This document shows positions 24,336 through 32,200 of a stretch of 32,200 bases of DNA, piece after piece. Every line of letters starts with the position of its first letter. Within the stretch, counting starts at the first letter, position 1. The notes below the pieces were generated by a model. That model saw only the letters and a list, made by a program, of their open reading frames with translations, was not told the origin of the DNA and made no database searches. A program made the translations under genes and the position numbers. This stretch comes from Planctomycetota bacterium (GTDB lineage: Bacteria > Planctomycetota > UBA8108 > UBA1146), in NCBI GenBank assembly GCA_018694835.1, contig JABHOG010000132.1:1-32200 (forward strand), written 5' to 3'.

Positions 24336-25801
24336 AGTTAATTCTGCTCACCTTCATCTTGCTGGTGAGTTCATTTATCAGTTTTCTCGAAGCGCAACTC
24401 CCCTCCGAAAAACCGCCACCCAACATTCTTTTCGCCATCGCCGATGACTGGGGTTGGCCTCATGCCGGTGCCTATGTCGATCCAGTGGTAAAAACGCCAA
24501 CCTTTGATCGCCTCGCCAGAGAAGGAGCGCTCTTTCATCACGCCTATGTATCTTCGCCCTCCTGCACACCGTCGAGGGGCGCCATCTTGACTGGTCAGTG
24601 GCACTGGAGGCTCGAGGGTGCGGCCAACTTGTGGAGTGTTCTGCCCGATAAGTTCAGGACTTATCCAGAGATTCTCGAGGATTCAGGATACGTGACCGGT
24701 TCAAAGAGCAAGGGCTGGGGTCCCGGGAAAACCGAGACCGCTGGCCGCCACCCTGCAGGCACTCCCATCGCATCTCCCGACTCCCAGGCTCTGGCAGATT
24801 TCATCGAAACGGTCCCGGATGGGAAATCCTGGTGTTTCTGGCTCGGGAGCCACGATCCACACCGAGGCTTCATCAAAGGTTCCGGCGAGCGCAGCGGAAT
24901 GGATCTGTCGAAGATCGAGTTGTTCAGCCACTTTCCAGACAGTGCAGAGGTGCGCGGCGATGTTGCGGACTATTACCTGGAGGTGCAGCGCTTCGATCGA
25001 GTGGTCGCAGCGGCAATCGCCACTCTTGAGGCCAATGGTCAGCTCGACAATACCATCATCGTGATGACCGGGGATCACGGCATGCCCTTTCCTCGCTGCA
25101 AGAGCAACAACTACGACAGCGGAGCTCGAGTGCCGCTGGCGATTCGCTGGCCAGAGAGGATCGAGGCTGGAACGGTGGTGAACGATTTCGTCAGTTTGAT
25201 CGATCTGGCTCCCACATATTTCGAAGCCGCTGGTGTTGCGATCCCGAACGAGGTTTCCGGTCGTAGCTTGCTCGCGCTGCTCGGGGGCGAGGAGCACGGT
25301 GATCGAGGGTTCGTTCTGCACGGCAAGGAGAGACATGTTCCTGGCCAGGAAGCCCCCGATCTAGGAGGCTATCCAACCCGAGCACTGCGTACTCATCGGT
25401 ATCTATACCTGCACAACTTCCTGCCGGATCGTTGGCCCGCCGGCACTCCTCGCCATCAGAAATCGTCGATTCCAGGCGCCTGGCTCGCCGACTGTGATAA
25501 CGGCCCGACCAAGAGTTACATCGTCGAGCACCAGGATCGAGATGAAGAACACCGCCGCTACTATCAGCTCAGTTTTGGCAAGCGCCCCGCCGAGGAGTTG
25601 TACGACCTCTCCATCGACCCACACCAACTGGTCAATGTCGCAGCGGACCCCGAATACTCCGACCCTCTACGACGCTTGAAGGAAAAGTTGTTTGCCGAAT
25701 TGAAGAGAACTGCTGATCCGCGAGTGACGGGAACGGGACCCGACTTTGATCGGTTCCCCTACCTCGGTGGTGCTCCCCGGTATCCAAAGAAGGCCGAGTA
25801 G
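24332..25801 (+). CDS. Secreted sulfatase (heparan N-sulfatase-like)
   Basis: A 489-residue sulfatase of the alkaline-phosphatase superfamily that hydrolyses sulfate esters or sulfamates, probably on polysaccharides outside the cytoplasm. A signal peptide (LKLILLTFILLVSSFISFLEAQ) leads into NILFAIADDWGWPHAG with the two metal-binding Asp. The formylglycine signature CTPSRGAILTGQ follows (Cys78 is the residue to be oxidised to formylglycine). IIVMTGDHGMPFPRCKSNNYDSGARVP supplies the remaining metal and substrate residues. The sequence resembles the N-sulphoglucosamine sulphohydrolase group. TTG at 24332 overlaps the upstream stop and starts exactly at the signal peptide; GTG at 24302 is the alternative, with GAGGG about 12 bases upstream. 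Activity needs a formylglycine-generating enzyme, none of which is in the window. Confidence 0.88.
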   Translation: MKLILLTFILLVSSFISFLEAQLPSEKPPPNILFAIADDWGWPHAGAYVDPVVKTPTFDRLAREGALFHHAYVSSPSCTPSRGAILTGQWHWRLEGAANLWSVLPDKFRTYPEILEDSGYVTGSKSKGWGPGKTETAGRHPAGTPIASPDSQALADFIETVPDGKSWCFWLGSHDPHRGFIKGSGERSGMDLSKIELFSHFPDSAEVRGDVADYYLEVQRFDRVVAAAIATLEANGQLDNTIIVMTGDHGMPFPRCKSNNYDSGARVPLAIRWPERIEAGTVVNDFVSLIDLAPTYFEAAGVAIPNEVSGRSLLALLGGEEHGDRGFVLHGKERHVPGQEAPDLGGYPTRALRTHRYLYLHNFLPDRWPAGTPRHQKSSIPGAWLADCDNGPTKSYIVEHQDRDEEHRRYYQLSFGKRPAEELYDLSIDPHQLVNVAADPEYSDPLRRLKEKLFAELKRTADPRVTGTGPDFDRFPYLGGAPRYPKKAE

Positions 25802-25855
25802 AATCGTGCCTTCGCAGCAAGGTCCGCCGCACTGGTCCGCTGTATTGGTGCTCGA

Positions 25856-26599
25856 TCAAGTTTCCAGCTGGTAGAGCAGTGGTAGTTCCAGGGTCGAGGG
25901 GACTGGAACACCGTCTCTGGTCGCCGGGACGAAGCGTAACCTCTCGACACTCTTGACCGCTGCACGATCGAGCAGACGATGGCCGCTGCTTTGCTGGACC
26001 TCGACCGACAACACAACTCCATCGGCAGACACCTGCACCGACAGTATCACTTCTCCCTGCTGTCCTTTTCGGATGCACTCGCGCGGATAGATCGGTTGCC
26101 ACTCCATCTCCACCGTGGCGGGTTGGAACAACTCGATCCGAACCTGCGGAGAGATCTCCACCAACGGTTTCACCGACTCTGGAGCTTCCACCTCGTCGAT
26201 ATCCTGAGGAACTGTCGCAACGGCAACCAGCACCGGGGATGGCGCCACGATGTCATCGGCATCATCCAGATCATCGGAATCATCGGAATCATCGGAATCA
26301 TCGGAATCATCGAGGTGAGGATCGGGCAGAAGATCGGCGATCGGTTCCAGCGCCACAGGCTCCGCTGCTGCTTCTCTCACGGTTTCGGTGATCTCATCGA
26401 GAAGTGGATCCGCCATCGGCGGCGGAGTCGGGTTAGGAGGGCGCGGCTCCCAGCGAATGATGGGAATCGGGGCTGCCTTCCTTGGCAGGGGTTGCTGCTG
26501 TGGAATCGAGATCATCACCCCCGACAACAGCGTCGCCATCACACCATGCAGGGCGATCGAAGTGAGTAGTGGCCAGCTTCGGGAGAGGGTACTGGACAT
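25856..26599 (-). CDS. tonB: TonB energy-transducing protein
   Basis: A 247-residue inner-membrane-anchored TonB that couples the proton-motive force (via ExbB/ExbD, not seen here) to outer-membrane receptors. Residues about 10-32 are the N-terminal anchor (LLTSIALHGVMATLLSGVMISI). A proline-rich part (PRPPNPTPPP) and an acidic linker with repeated DDS units (residues about 97-115) span the periplasm. The C-terminal domain has the TonB pattern YPRECIRKGQQGEVILSVQVSADG and VKSVERLRFVPA. Its start overlaps the stop of the upstream TonB-dependent receptor by one base (TGATG), so it is translated with that receptor and is probably dedicated to it. It converges with the sulfatase gene across 54 bases. 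Confidence 0.88.
   Translation of the reverse strand: MSSTLSRSWPLLTSIALHGVMATLLSGVMISIPQQQPLPRKAAPIPIIRWEPRPPNPTPPPMADPLLDEITETVREAAAEPVALEPIADLLPDPHLDDSDDSDDSDDSDDLDDADDIVAPSPVLVAVATVPQDIDEVEAPESVKPLVEISPQVRIELFQPATVEMEWQPIYPRECIRKGQQGEVILSVQVSADGVVLSVEVQQSSGHRLLDRAAVKSVERLRFVPATRDGVPVPSTLELPLLYQLET
26271..26312. repeat. 9-bp tandem repeat (TCATCGGAA, 4 copies plus part) in tonB
   Basis: TCATCGGAA recurs at 26271, 26280, 26289 and 26298, with a partial fifth at 26307. Read on the minus strand it encodes the Asp-Asp-Ser units of the TonB linker. The unit is a multiple of three, so slippage would change linker length without breaking the frame. Confidence 0.85.
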
Positions 26600-28686
26600 C
26601 AGAATCGAATCTCCATCCCGGTCTCCATGCTCACTCCTGCCTCATTACTTCCAGATCCGTGCAGTCGATAATCGACATCCGCTAGATTGGTCAGCCCCAG
26701 ATACAGACGAGTACTGGAAGTGACTTGCCACCGCCCCTGCAGGGCGACCACCGCATACCCTGGAGTCCCTCCATGGGGAATCCTCTGGATATCAGCCAGA
26801 TCTCTGCTCGACAGGCGAGTCTGCTTGCTGGCCGCCGTGATGGCGGCCTCCAGCGTGACATCATCGGACGGAAGGTAACTCAGTGCAATCCTCGCCATCG
26901 CAGGAGCCAGTCGCGACAACGGCTGAACCTGCTCGACACCGGGGGCCACCGGCGTCTCCACTTCCCCGGTGATCCAGGAACAAGAAAATTGGCCGCGCCA
27001 GTGACTGGAAAAAATACTCTTCATCCTCAGATCAAATCCACTGGCTCTGCCGGCACCGGCATTTTCCTTGGTCACGATCTCATTTCCTTCGGGATCGAGA
27101 TCACCGGTGGGATAGCGGACCACCAGAGAATCGAGCCAACTGTGCCACAACACTCCCTCGATTCCCCACTCCTCCTGCGAGTAATCGAAGCCGAACTCTG
27201 CCGTGAGAAAATGTTCCGGTTCGAGTCCTGGCGTCGGGATCTCTGTTTCACCACCGGCTGCGATGTCGAACCGAGTCAAGTCGGAGAGATTGGGCGCCCG
27301 AAACGCCTGGGACAGCCCACCGTGCAGTTGCATCTCATCCGAGTACTGATGGACAGCGTGAGCCGTTCCCACGACAGCGGACCAGCGATCCTCGATCGGA
27401 CCGATCACCTCTGAATCGGACAGGTCGGGATCGACCACAGTTGCATCCACTTCGGCACTGGCCCATCTTCCTCCGATGACCAGGCTCGTCACAGGATCGA
27501 GGGCAATGGTGTCCTGCAGGTAGATTCCAAAGCGATCGTATCGAGAATCATCCGCCACCGCTCCTCGCGGCGCCACCGTTAACAGCGATCCATCGAGTGC
27601 GTATTCGCTGCGATATGAATCGACTCGATCGCGATAAATTTCCAATCCACTGCTGATCTCTCCCCAGGGAGATTCACCAGTCCATCGGTAGGTGATCCCC
27701 AGGGTCTCGTCGGAGAGCCCCTGAACCTTGCGCAATCCGCTGGCTCGGATTCGATCCTCCTGCTCCGAGATCCGCTGGCTGGAGAGGGTCCACTGCGACT
27801 GAGCTCCGTCATCGTGACGCCAGATGAAGCGGCTGTAGATCAGTTCTCGTTCCCCATCGATGTCACGCTTCAGGTCACTGCCATGAACCAGGCCATTCCA
27901 CTGACTACCGTAGATGGTCGAGTGTGTACGAGGAACATCGAGTTGCCGATGGGACTGGATCCCGATCACCAGGTCGAGGTCATCATGGATCTCATGGGTG
28001 AGTGAGAGATCCCCACTCCACTCCCTGTATCCGCTGCCTGACTGAAGACCTTCCCCTCGCCCCGCAACATAATCACCGTGATCCTTGTAACTGGCTCCGA
28101 ATCGAATCGCAGTCTTTTCTCTGATCATGATCTGATCGACCCTGCTGATCGATGAGTCCTCAGCACTGGCAAATCTATGGGTCACGATGCTCTGATCTTG
28201 CTCGTGGGAGGAGGGCTCGACGCTGTGTCCCTCGAGCAAGACGGTCCCCCCGGCGGCATCGCTTCCGTGCAGCACTGAACCGGGGCCAAAGACCACCTCG
28301 GTGCTGGTCAGGGCCAGTGGATCGACCAGGCCCAGGTATTGATTCGGCCCCGATCGATAGATGGCATTATTGAGACGAATCCCGTCGACCAGAACCAGCG
28401 TACGAAATCCGGTCATCCCCCGGAGGTAAGGAGAAAACTGACCGCGGGCTGTTTTCTGCAGATGAATACCGGGCACCTGATCGAGCAGATCTCCGAGGGT
28501 TCCAGGCGCCACGGTCGATCGGTCGTGCCGATCGAACAGTCGAAGGCGATCTCGGGATTCCTGGCGGGCATCTGCCTGACGGGCGCGGATGACGATCGGC
28601 TCGAGGCGTAGATTCTGCGGATCATCCGATGAAATCGAATCTTGCCCGGCTCCCAGTAATGGCAAAAGTAGCAAGAACTCAAGCAC
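26599..28686 (-). CDS. TonB-dependent outer-membrane receptor
   Basis: A 695-residue outer-membrane receptor that imports a ligand too large for porins, using TonB. The sequence shows a short signal peptide (MLEFLLLLPLLGAG) and a plug domain with TLGDLLDQVPGIHLQ, LRGMTGFRTLVLVDGIRLNN and VVFGPGSVLHGSDAAGGTVLL. A 22-stranded-type barrel follows, ending LYLGLTNLADVDYRLHGSG...GMEIRF with a terminal Phe. The plug resembles BtuB/CirA-type vitamin B12 and siderophore receptors, but the ligand is not determinable. The start is GTG at 28686, with TAGGAT about 7 bases upstream. No B12 riboswitch is evident in the 70-base leader. The coupled tonB gene follows. Confidence 0.9.
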   Translation of the reverse strand: MLEFLLLLPLLGAGQDSISSDDPQNLRLEPIVIRARQADARQESRDRLRLFDRHDRSTVAPGTLGDLLDQVPGIHLQKTARGQFSPYLRGMTGFRTLVLVDGIRLNNAIYRSGPNQYLGLVDPLALTSTEVVFGPGSVLHGSDAAGGTVLLEGHSVEPSSHEQDQSIVTHRFASAEDSSISRVDQIMIREKTAIRFGASYKDHGDYVAGRGEGLQSGSGYREWSGDLSLTHEIHDDLDLVIGIQSHRQLDVPRTHSTIYGSQWNGLVHGSDLKRDIDGERELIYSRFIWRHDDGAQSQWTLSSQRISEQEDRIRASGLRKVQGLSDETLGITYRWTGESPWGEISSGLEIYRDRVDSYRSEYALDGSLLTVAPRGAVADDSRYDRFGIYLQDTIALDPVTSLVIGGRWASAEVDATVVDPDLSDSEVIGPIEDRWSAVVGTAHAVHQYSDEMQLHGGLSQAFRAPNLSDLTRFDIAAGGETEIPTPGLEPEHFLTAEFGFDYSQEEWGIEGVLWHSWLDSLVVRYPTGDLDPEGNEIVTKENAGAGRASGFDLRMKSIFSSHWRGQFSCSWITGEVETPVAPGVEQVQPLSRLAPAMARIALSYLPSDDVTLEAAITAASKQTRLSSRDLADIQRIPHGGTPGYAVVALQGRWQVTSSTRLYLGLTNLADVDYRLHGSGSNEAGVSMETGMEIRF

Positions 28687-28758
28687 GGACAGATCCTACC
28701 GTGGAAAACAGTACATGACTCGTGACCGGTAAACGCATCATGGTGAACTCTCCCCTGA

Positions 28759-29280
28759 TCACTCGAGAATTCTCTTCACGATGGCCACATGATGACGACT
28801 GTGCACCAGGGCAAATCGTAACCACTGCCTGGCCCCCATCTCGCCCACTGCGAAGTGAGTGAGTACCTGGCCACGATCGTCGAGCCGTGAAGCATCCCCG
28901 ACCAGATCACCACACATCTGCAAGACCTTGAGCCGTAACGATTCCAGTTCAGCGACCCCACGCCCAGCGGTCGGCTGTACGTATACTGGAGCCACAGCCG
29001 ATCCCAGCGGAATCATCCCGACATCGAGACATGCCTTGCCGCCCACGGTGAGTCCCTCGGAGGGCGTCTGACCCCGTCCCAGAACGAGTATCCGGATCGC
29101 CTTCAGGTTCAACAGCGCTGCCGTCAACAGGTGATCGAGTTGCTCCCCCACCGACCAGTGCGAAAGCTGGATTTTGCGGGTGGTGACGATCTTCTCATCG
29201 GTGGTCCAGATCGCCATCTCCTGCAACTCTTCGATCAGATGATCGAGGTCCGCGGTGTCGGTGCCGAACTGAAGATCCAT
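28759..29280 (-). CDS. DinB/DUF1569-like protein
   Basis: A 173-residue four-helix protein. LSHWSVGEQLDHLLTAALLN in the second helix and HSRHHVAIVKRIL at the C-terminus place His residues in the positions of the DinB-family metal triad. The family includes bacillithiol- and mycothiol-dependent transferases and many uncharacterised members. The DUF1569 subgroup is the closest guess, based on the W-S-V-x-E-Q-L-x-H motif. The ATG at 29280 has only a weak purine stretch upstream. It sits between the lipase-like gene and the receptor gene, separated from the former by a hairpin, so it may begin the transcript with the receptor and TonB. Confidence 0.6.
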   Translation of the reverse strand: MDLQFGTDTADLDHLIEELQEMAIWTTDEKIVTTRKIQLSHWSVGEQLDHLLTAALLNLKAIRILVLGRGQTPSEGLTVGGKACLDVGMIPLGSAVAPVYVQPTAGRGVAELESLRLKVLQMCGDLVGDASRLDDRGQVLTHFAVGEMGARQWLRFALVHSRHHVAIVKRILE

Positions 29281-29302
29281 CGCCGATTCATTTCAATAGA
29301 AC

Positions 29303-29334
29303 GGGAGCCGACAGAATCACTTCCGTCGGCTCCC
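29303..29334 (-). terminator. Hairpin terminator after the lipase-like gene
   Basis: GGGAGCCGAC (29303-29312) and GTCGGCTCCC (29325-29334) form a perfect 10-bp GC-rich stem with a 12-base loop, 21 bases after the stop codon of the minus-strand lipase-like gene. On the minus strand it is followed by GTTCTATT, a weak T-tract. Confidence 0.6.
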
Positions 29335-29355
29335 TCGATTCGAGTTCATTGGCCG

Positions 29356-32200
29356 CTAGAAGCCTGACAAGATCGTATCGTCACCGGTCACACCAGGGGA
29401 TCCTGGCATCTGGGCAACTCCAGTGGTGGTGACAGCGCTGCCAATGCCCTCGGAGCCCGCAGTCACCTGCTGAGCAAAGGTAAATCCGTTGAGCAATCTC
29501 ACCTGATCACCATTTTCATCGACCAGCACCAGCCAGGTACGAATCTGGAAACGATCACCGATGGTCGACACGCTGCCAATCCACGGTCCGACATTGTAGG
29601 CGAGGGAGGACTGCACCGCTGGATCTCCGACGCAGGGATCGATTCCGGCGGGGGTGGCAGCTCCTGGGTTGTTGGTGAACTCCCGGACACAGTAATAATC
29701 GGCCGCTGACTCGTTTTGATCCGCGGCAAAGTCGCCCGGGGGTACCTGTACTTCGTTCCACAACCACGGCTTGTCATCGGCGTAGGTTCCATTGTTGGCG
29801 AAATTCGCCGACTGACCGGTTCCGCCACTGGGTGGATCGATTCTCGGCACCGTCAGCAAGGCTCCGGTGGCTGCGAGATCGCCGCTGACCGCCCTCGCCG
29901 GATCATCGTCGATGGTGATCTGCTGGTACCAATTGAAGTGATGGCCACCGAGGGCTGCAGCCGCTGCCCCGAGGGTTCCGGCATCTCCGACCGTCTCGAA
30001 GGACGCTTCGAGGGGATTATCGGGATCACCGGTCTCGATCAGGGTGATCCTTCCGAGCCTGGTTTCACCCTGCATCACCGGGATCTCCAGATCGATCTCA
30101 TCGATGAGGAGGTCGGTCAGATTGTAGGGAGATACTGCGTGGACAGTCCTATTCTTGCCTGAGGAAGCGGCCCAGTTCATCGCAGTGAACTGCATCGCTC
30201 CACCCACTCCAGAGAGCGGATCTGCAAAGGAGCCATGATCTCCGGTGATGTAATTGGTGGCTCCGCCGCCGTGCAGGTCGGGGGGAAATTCCTTCACTCC
30301 CGCTGTGTTGTGAAGTGTCAGCGAACCGATGCGCTGCATCGGAAATGAGCCGCCGAGGTAACTCGGCTCGAGGACTCCCGTGTAGATGCCACTGTCTCCA
30401 TTGGGAAGCAGAGAGATATCCACGCCGACCATGGCACCGTAGAGACCGTTGCCCAGGCTGTTGGTCGAGACCACGGTATCGGGATATTCGAAGCCGAACA
30501 GCGCTCGAGAAGGCGTCCTACCGCCCTTGATCACCGCCATGTGCACCGGCACCTTGCTCGCTGCACGGCGGATATGCACCACAGGGTCGATGCCGTCGGC
30601 GACCGCCGAGATCACATTGAGAGCCTGTTCGGCGCGGGTCGTGCCCTGCACCAGCCCCTCTCCGGCGAAGAAAGCCATCAGTCGCGGATTGTAGACCGGA
30701 GAGTTCTCCAGCATCTTTGCGACGCCACCACCCGTCACGCACAGCTCAGCAGAGGAGATCTTGCCAGCCGGCATGGCGCTGAGGAATGTGGTGCCGATCA
30801 AGCCGCCGAGCGACATCCCGATATAGTGAATCTCGTCGGTGAACTCCGCTCCAGTGACAGTACCCGTCGCTGGGTCACCATCGAAATCCCAGGTCGGCAG
30901 GGTCTCGGTCAGCATCGCCAGGTCACAGACCGCCTGCATCCAGACTGATCGAGAACTGATGAGACTGGGAAAGTTGAGGAAGTACTCGCCGCTTGCCTCT
31001 GGAATTCCATCGCCGATGGGAATTCCGTTTCCATCGAAACCTGTGGGGAGACCGGTGTCATTATCCAGCAGATCGATACCGAGTGTTCTTTCTTCTCCGA
31101 TTTGCTCGCCAGCGATGGGACCGTGGCCCGCCCAGTATGGATTCCCCTCGGTGGTGCCATGCAGTGGTGCGTCCATCGAGACCACGGCAAATCCTTGACC
31201 GCAGAGAAAGCTGGTGAAGGCAGTGGCATCGAAGCGACTACGAGTGATGCCGTGCTGGAAGATCACCACTGGCCATGGGTCGTTGATTCCATCCAAGTTT
31301 ACATCGATAAAGTGGCTCGGAGTCATCACCAGCACCGGGACTTCATGAGAACCCAGGGAGACCGCATTCGGTGAATAGCGCGTCGGAAAGGCCGGGTTGG
31401 CTGCTGGTGGAGTTGCGGACTGGTAAACCTGGTTCCCATCCGTCCAGTAGCCGGTCACGGCATCTTCCCAGCCGGCTGGGCCCGAAGAGTCTCCCGGATA
31501 GAAGGTCGGTAAGGTGATGGTGCCCTGGGCAAGATTTGCATTGTAGGGCAAATCAGCAGGGCTGTTAATGGCACCCACCGCGGTGAGGAAATCTCCTACC
31601 GTATCGACAGTCGGTATCGCTACGCCAGGCGTCGTCGCTGCCGGGGCCTGCGCCAGCGTGGCGGCCACTCCCGCATCCAGTACATCGGTGACACTCTGGC
31701 AGGTGAAATAATTGGTCACCACCACGCTATCGGGATTCACTCCCGCCTGAGCGGCGAGCAGGCCGAGGCTACTCTGAACCGCAGCTCCGATCGCATTGGC
31801 AAAACCATCGGTCGCGGGGTTCCCGGTGTTGTCAGGAATTCCTGCCGCCATCCGCGCATACTGATCCGATCGAATCACCGCATTGCCGCGGAAATCTCTG
31901 ACACCGTTGGTCACCATCACGAGGATTCCCCGCGAAAGCCCGCCGAGAGTGACATTGTCTGAAGCGGGCCACGGCACCTTTGGCTTGACCATGATCTGGT
32001 ACTGGACGCTCCTGGTCAGCGTTGCTGAGTAATCGACATCCGCTTGTAACTCCCGGATGATTCCCGGAGCCCCGGAGGTGGGACCGACCGGAAGCGAAAT
32101 CGGCAGACCGATGGCAGCCATTGCGCCGGTCGGCGGCAAGATCGAGATCTCGAACACCCGCACCGTCTCCCCTGCCACAACACTGGTGGGATCGATGTTG
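29356..32200 (-). CDS. Large secreted lipase-like alpha/beta hydrolase (N-terminus outside window)
   Basis: At least 947 residues; the frame is open to the window edge (reading NIDPTSVVAGETVRVFEI), so the signal peptide lies beyond it. The first part resembles the N-terminal domain of bacterial extracellular lipases (VRVFEI, then a region like VLVMTPSHFIDVNLDG). The hydrolase core has WPVVIFQHGITRSR with the oxyanion-hole side and the nucleophile elbow GMSLGG (Ser), and TGDHGSF is a candidate for the His segment. The VolA/Pla-type lipase family is the closest match by plan. About 250 residues follow the core, without recognised motifs but with beta-rich text and several Cys. A hairpin terminator follows. 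The exact substrate (phospholipid, triglyceride or polyester) is unknown. Confidence 0.75.
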   Translation of the reverse strand, partial: NIDPTSVVAGETVRVFEISILPPTGAMAAIGLPISLPVGPTSGAPGIIRELQADVDYSATLTRSVQYQIMVKPKVPWPASDNVTLGGLSRGILVMVTNGVRDFRGNAVIRSDQYARMAAGIPDNTGNPATDGFANAIGAAVQSSLGLLAAQAGVNPDSVVVTNYFTCQSVTDVLDAGVAATLAQAPAATTPGVAIPTVDTVGDFLTAVGAINSPADLPYNANLAQGTITLPTFYPGDSSGPAGWEDAVTGYWTDGNQVYQSATPPAANPAFPTRYSPNAVSLGSHEVPVLVMTPSHFIDVNLDGINDPWPVVIFQHGITRSRFDATAFTSFLCGQGFAVVSMDAPLHGTTEGNPYWAGHGPIAGEQIGEERTLGIDLLDNDTGLPTGFDGNGIPIGDGIPEASGEYFLNFPSLISSRSVWMQAVCDLAMLTETLPTWDFDGDPATGTVTGAEFTDEIHYIGMSLGGLIGTTFLSAMPAGKISSAELCVTGGGVAKMLENSPVYNPRLMAFFAGEGLVQGTTRAEQALNVISAVADGIDPVVHIRRAASKVPVHMAVIKGGRTPSRALFGFEYPDTVVSTNSLGNGLYGAMVGVDISLLPNGDSGIYTGVLEPSYLGGSFPMQRIGSLTLHNTAGVKEFPPDLHGGGATNYITGDHGSFADPLSGVGGAMQFTAMNWAASSGKNRTVHAVSPYNLTDLLIDEIDLEIPVMQGETRLGRITLIETGDPDNPLEASFETVGDAGTLGAAAAALGGHHFNWYQQITIDDDPARAVSGDLAATGALLTVPRIDPPSGGTGQSANFANNGTYADDKPWLWNEVQVPPGDFAADQNESAADYYCVREFTNNPGAATPAGIDPCVGDPAVQSSLAYNVGPWIGSVSTIGDRFQIRTWLVLVDENGDQVRLLNGFTFAQQVTAGSEGIGSAVTTTGVAQMPGSPGVTGDDTILSGF

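Noticed and set aside
24701..25336. 211-codon minus-strand ORF
   Set aside because: It is antisense to the sulfatase catalytic domain, with no coding features of its own.
28687..28758. Cobalamin riboswitch before the TonB-dependent receptor
   Set aside because: The leader is only about 70 bases and lacks a recognisable B12-box, too short for the full element.

Overview
The window looks like bacterial chromosome from a double-membraned lineage with large secreted repeat proteins. Pointers are a dockerin-like FRRGDAN domain at the left edge, a lipoprotein built from PKD and HYR repeats, a TonB/TonB-dependent receptor pair, a sulfatase, a Ser/Thr kinase fused to an ATPase and TPRs, and an enhancer-binding protein. 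This combination is most familiar from Planctomycetota and related marine bacteria; that assignment is inference, since there is no rRNA or other phylogenetic marker here.

Layout. 1-1871 is sparse. It holds a 5'-truncated dockerin-like gene (minus) and an aldehyde-dehydrogenase-like tail (plus) that point away from a short AT-rich junction, then small ORFs including a zinc-finger membrane peptide. 1880-6157 holds apgM (minus), an overlapping glycosyltransferase-rhomboid-DUF445 operon (plus), and a stand-alone archaeal-type threonyl-tRNA editing domain (minus). 6304-13707 is a plus-strand run: kinase-ATPase-TPR protein, GAF/AAA+ regulator, DUF503 protein and a two-part metallo-beta-lactamase-fold protein. 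13828-16261 holds an acyl-CoA dehydrogenase (minus), the divergent tRNA thiolase mnmA (plus) and a strong terminator. 16264-21495 is one 1743-residue lipoprotein with 4 PKD and 15 HYR repeats. 22232-23224 is a secreted two-domain thioredoxin-like protein. 23426-25801 is a plus-strand SEC-C/VOC/sulfatase operon. 25856-32200 is a minus-strand run of lipase-like hydrolase (partial), DinB-like protein, TonB-dependent receptor and TonB.

The most interesting observation is at 22601-22603. The second thioredoxin domain is interrupted by an in-frame TGA exactly where the first cysteine of its CxxC motif should be (W-[TGA]-G-W-C; domain 1 has W-C-G-W-C). The frame then stays open for 122 codons. A perfect 6-bp stem with an AGUU loop begins 16 nt after the TGA, with its loop 22 nt after it, in the range expected of a bacterial SECIS element. 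I read this as a selenoprotein, not two ORFs or a pseudogene. No selenocysteine machinery is visible here, so the claim depends on the rest of the genome. Its neighbour is a cysteine-rich giant surface lipoprotein, which suggests (inference only) a role in envelope disulfide chemistry.
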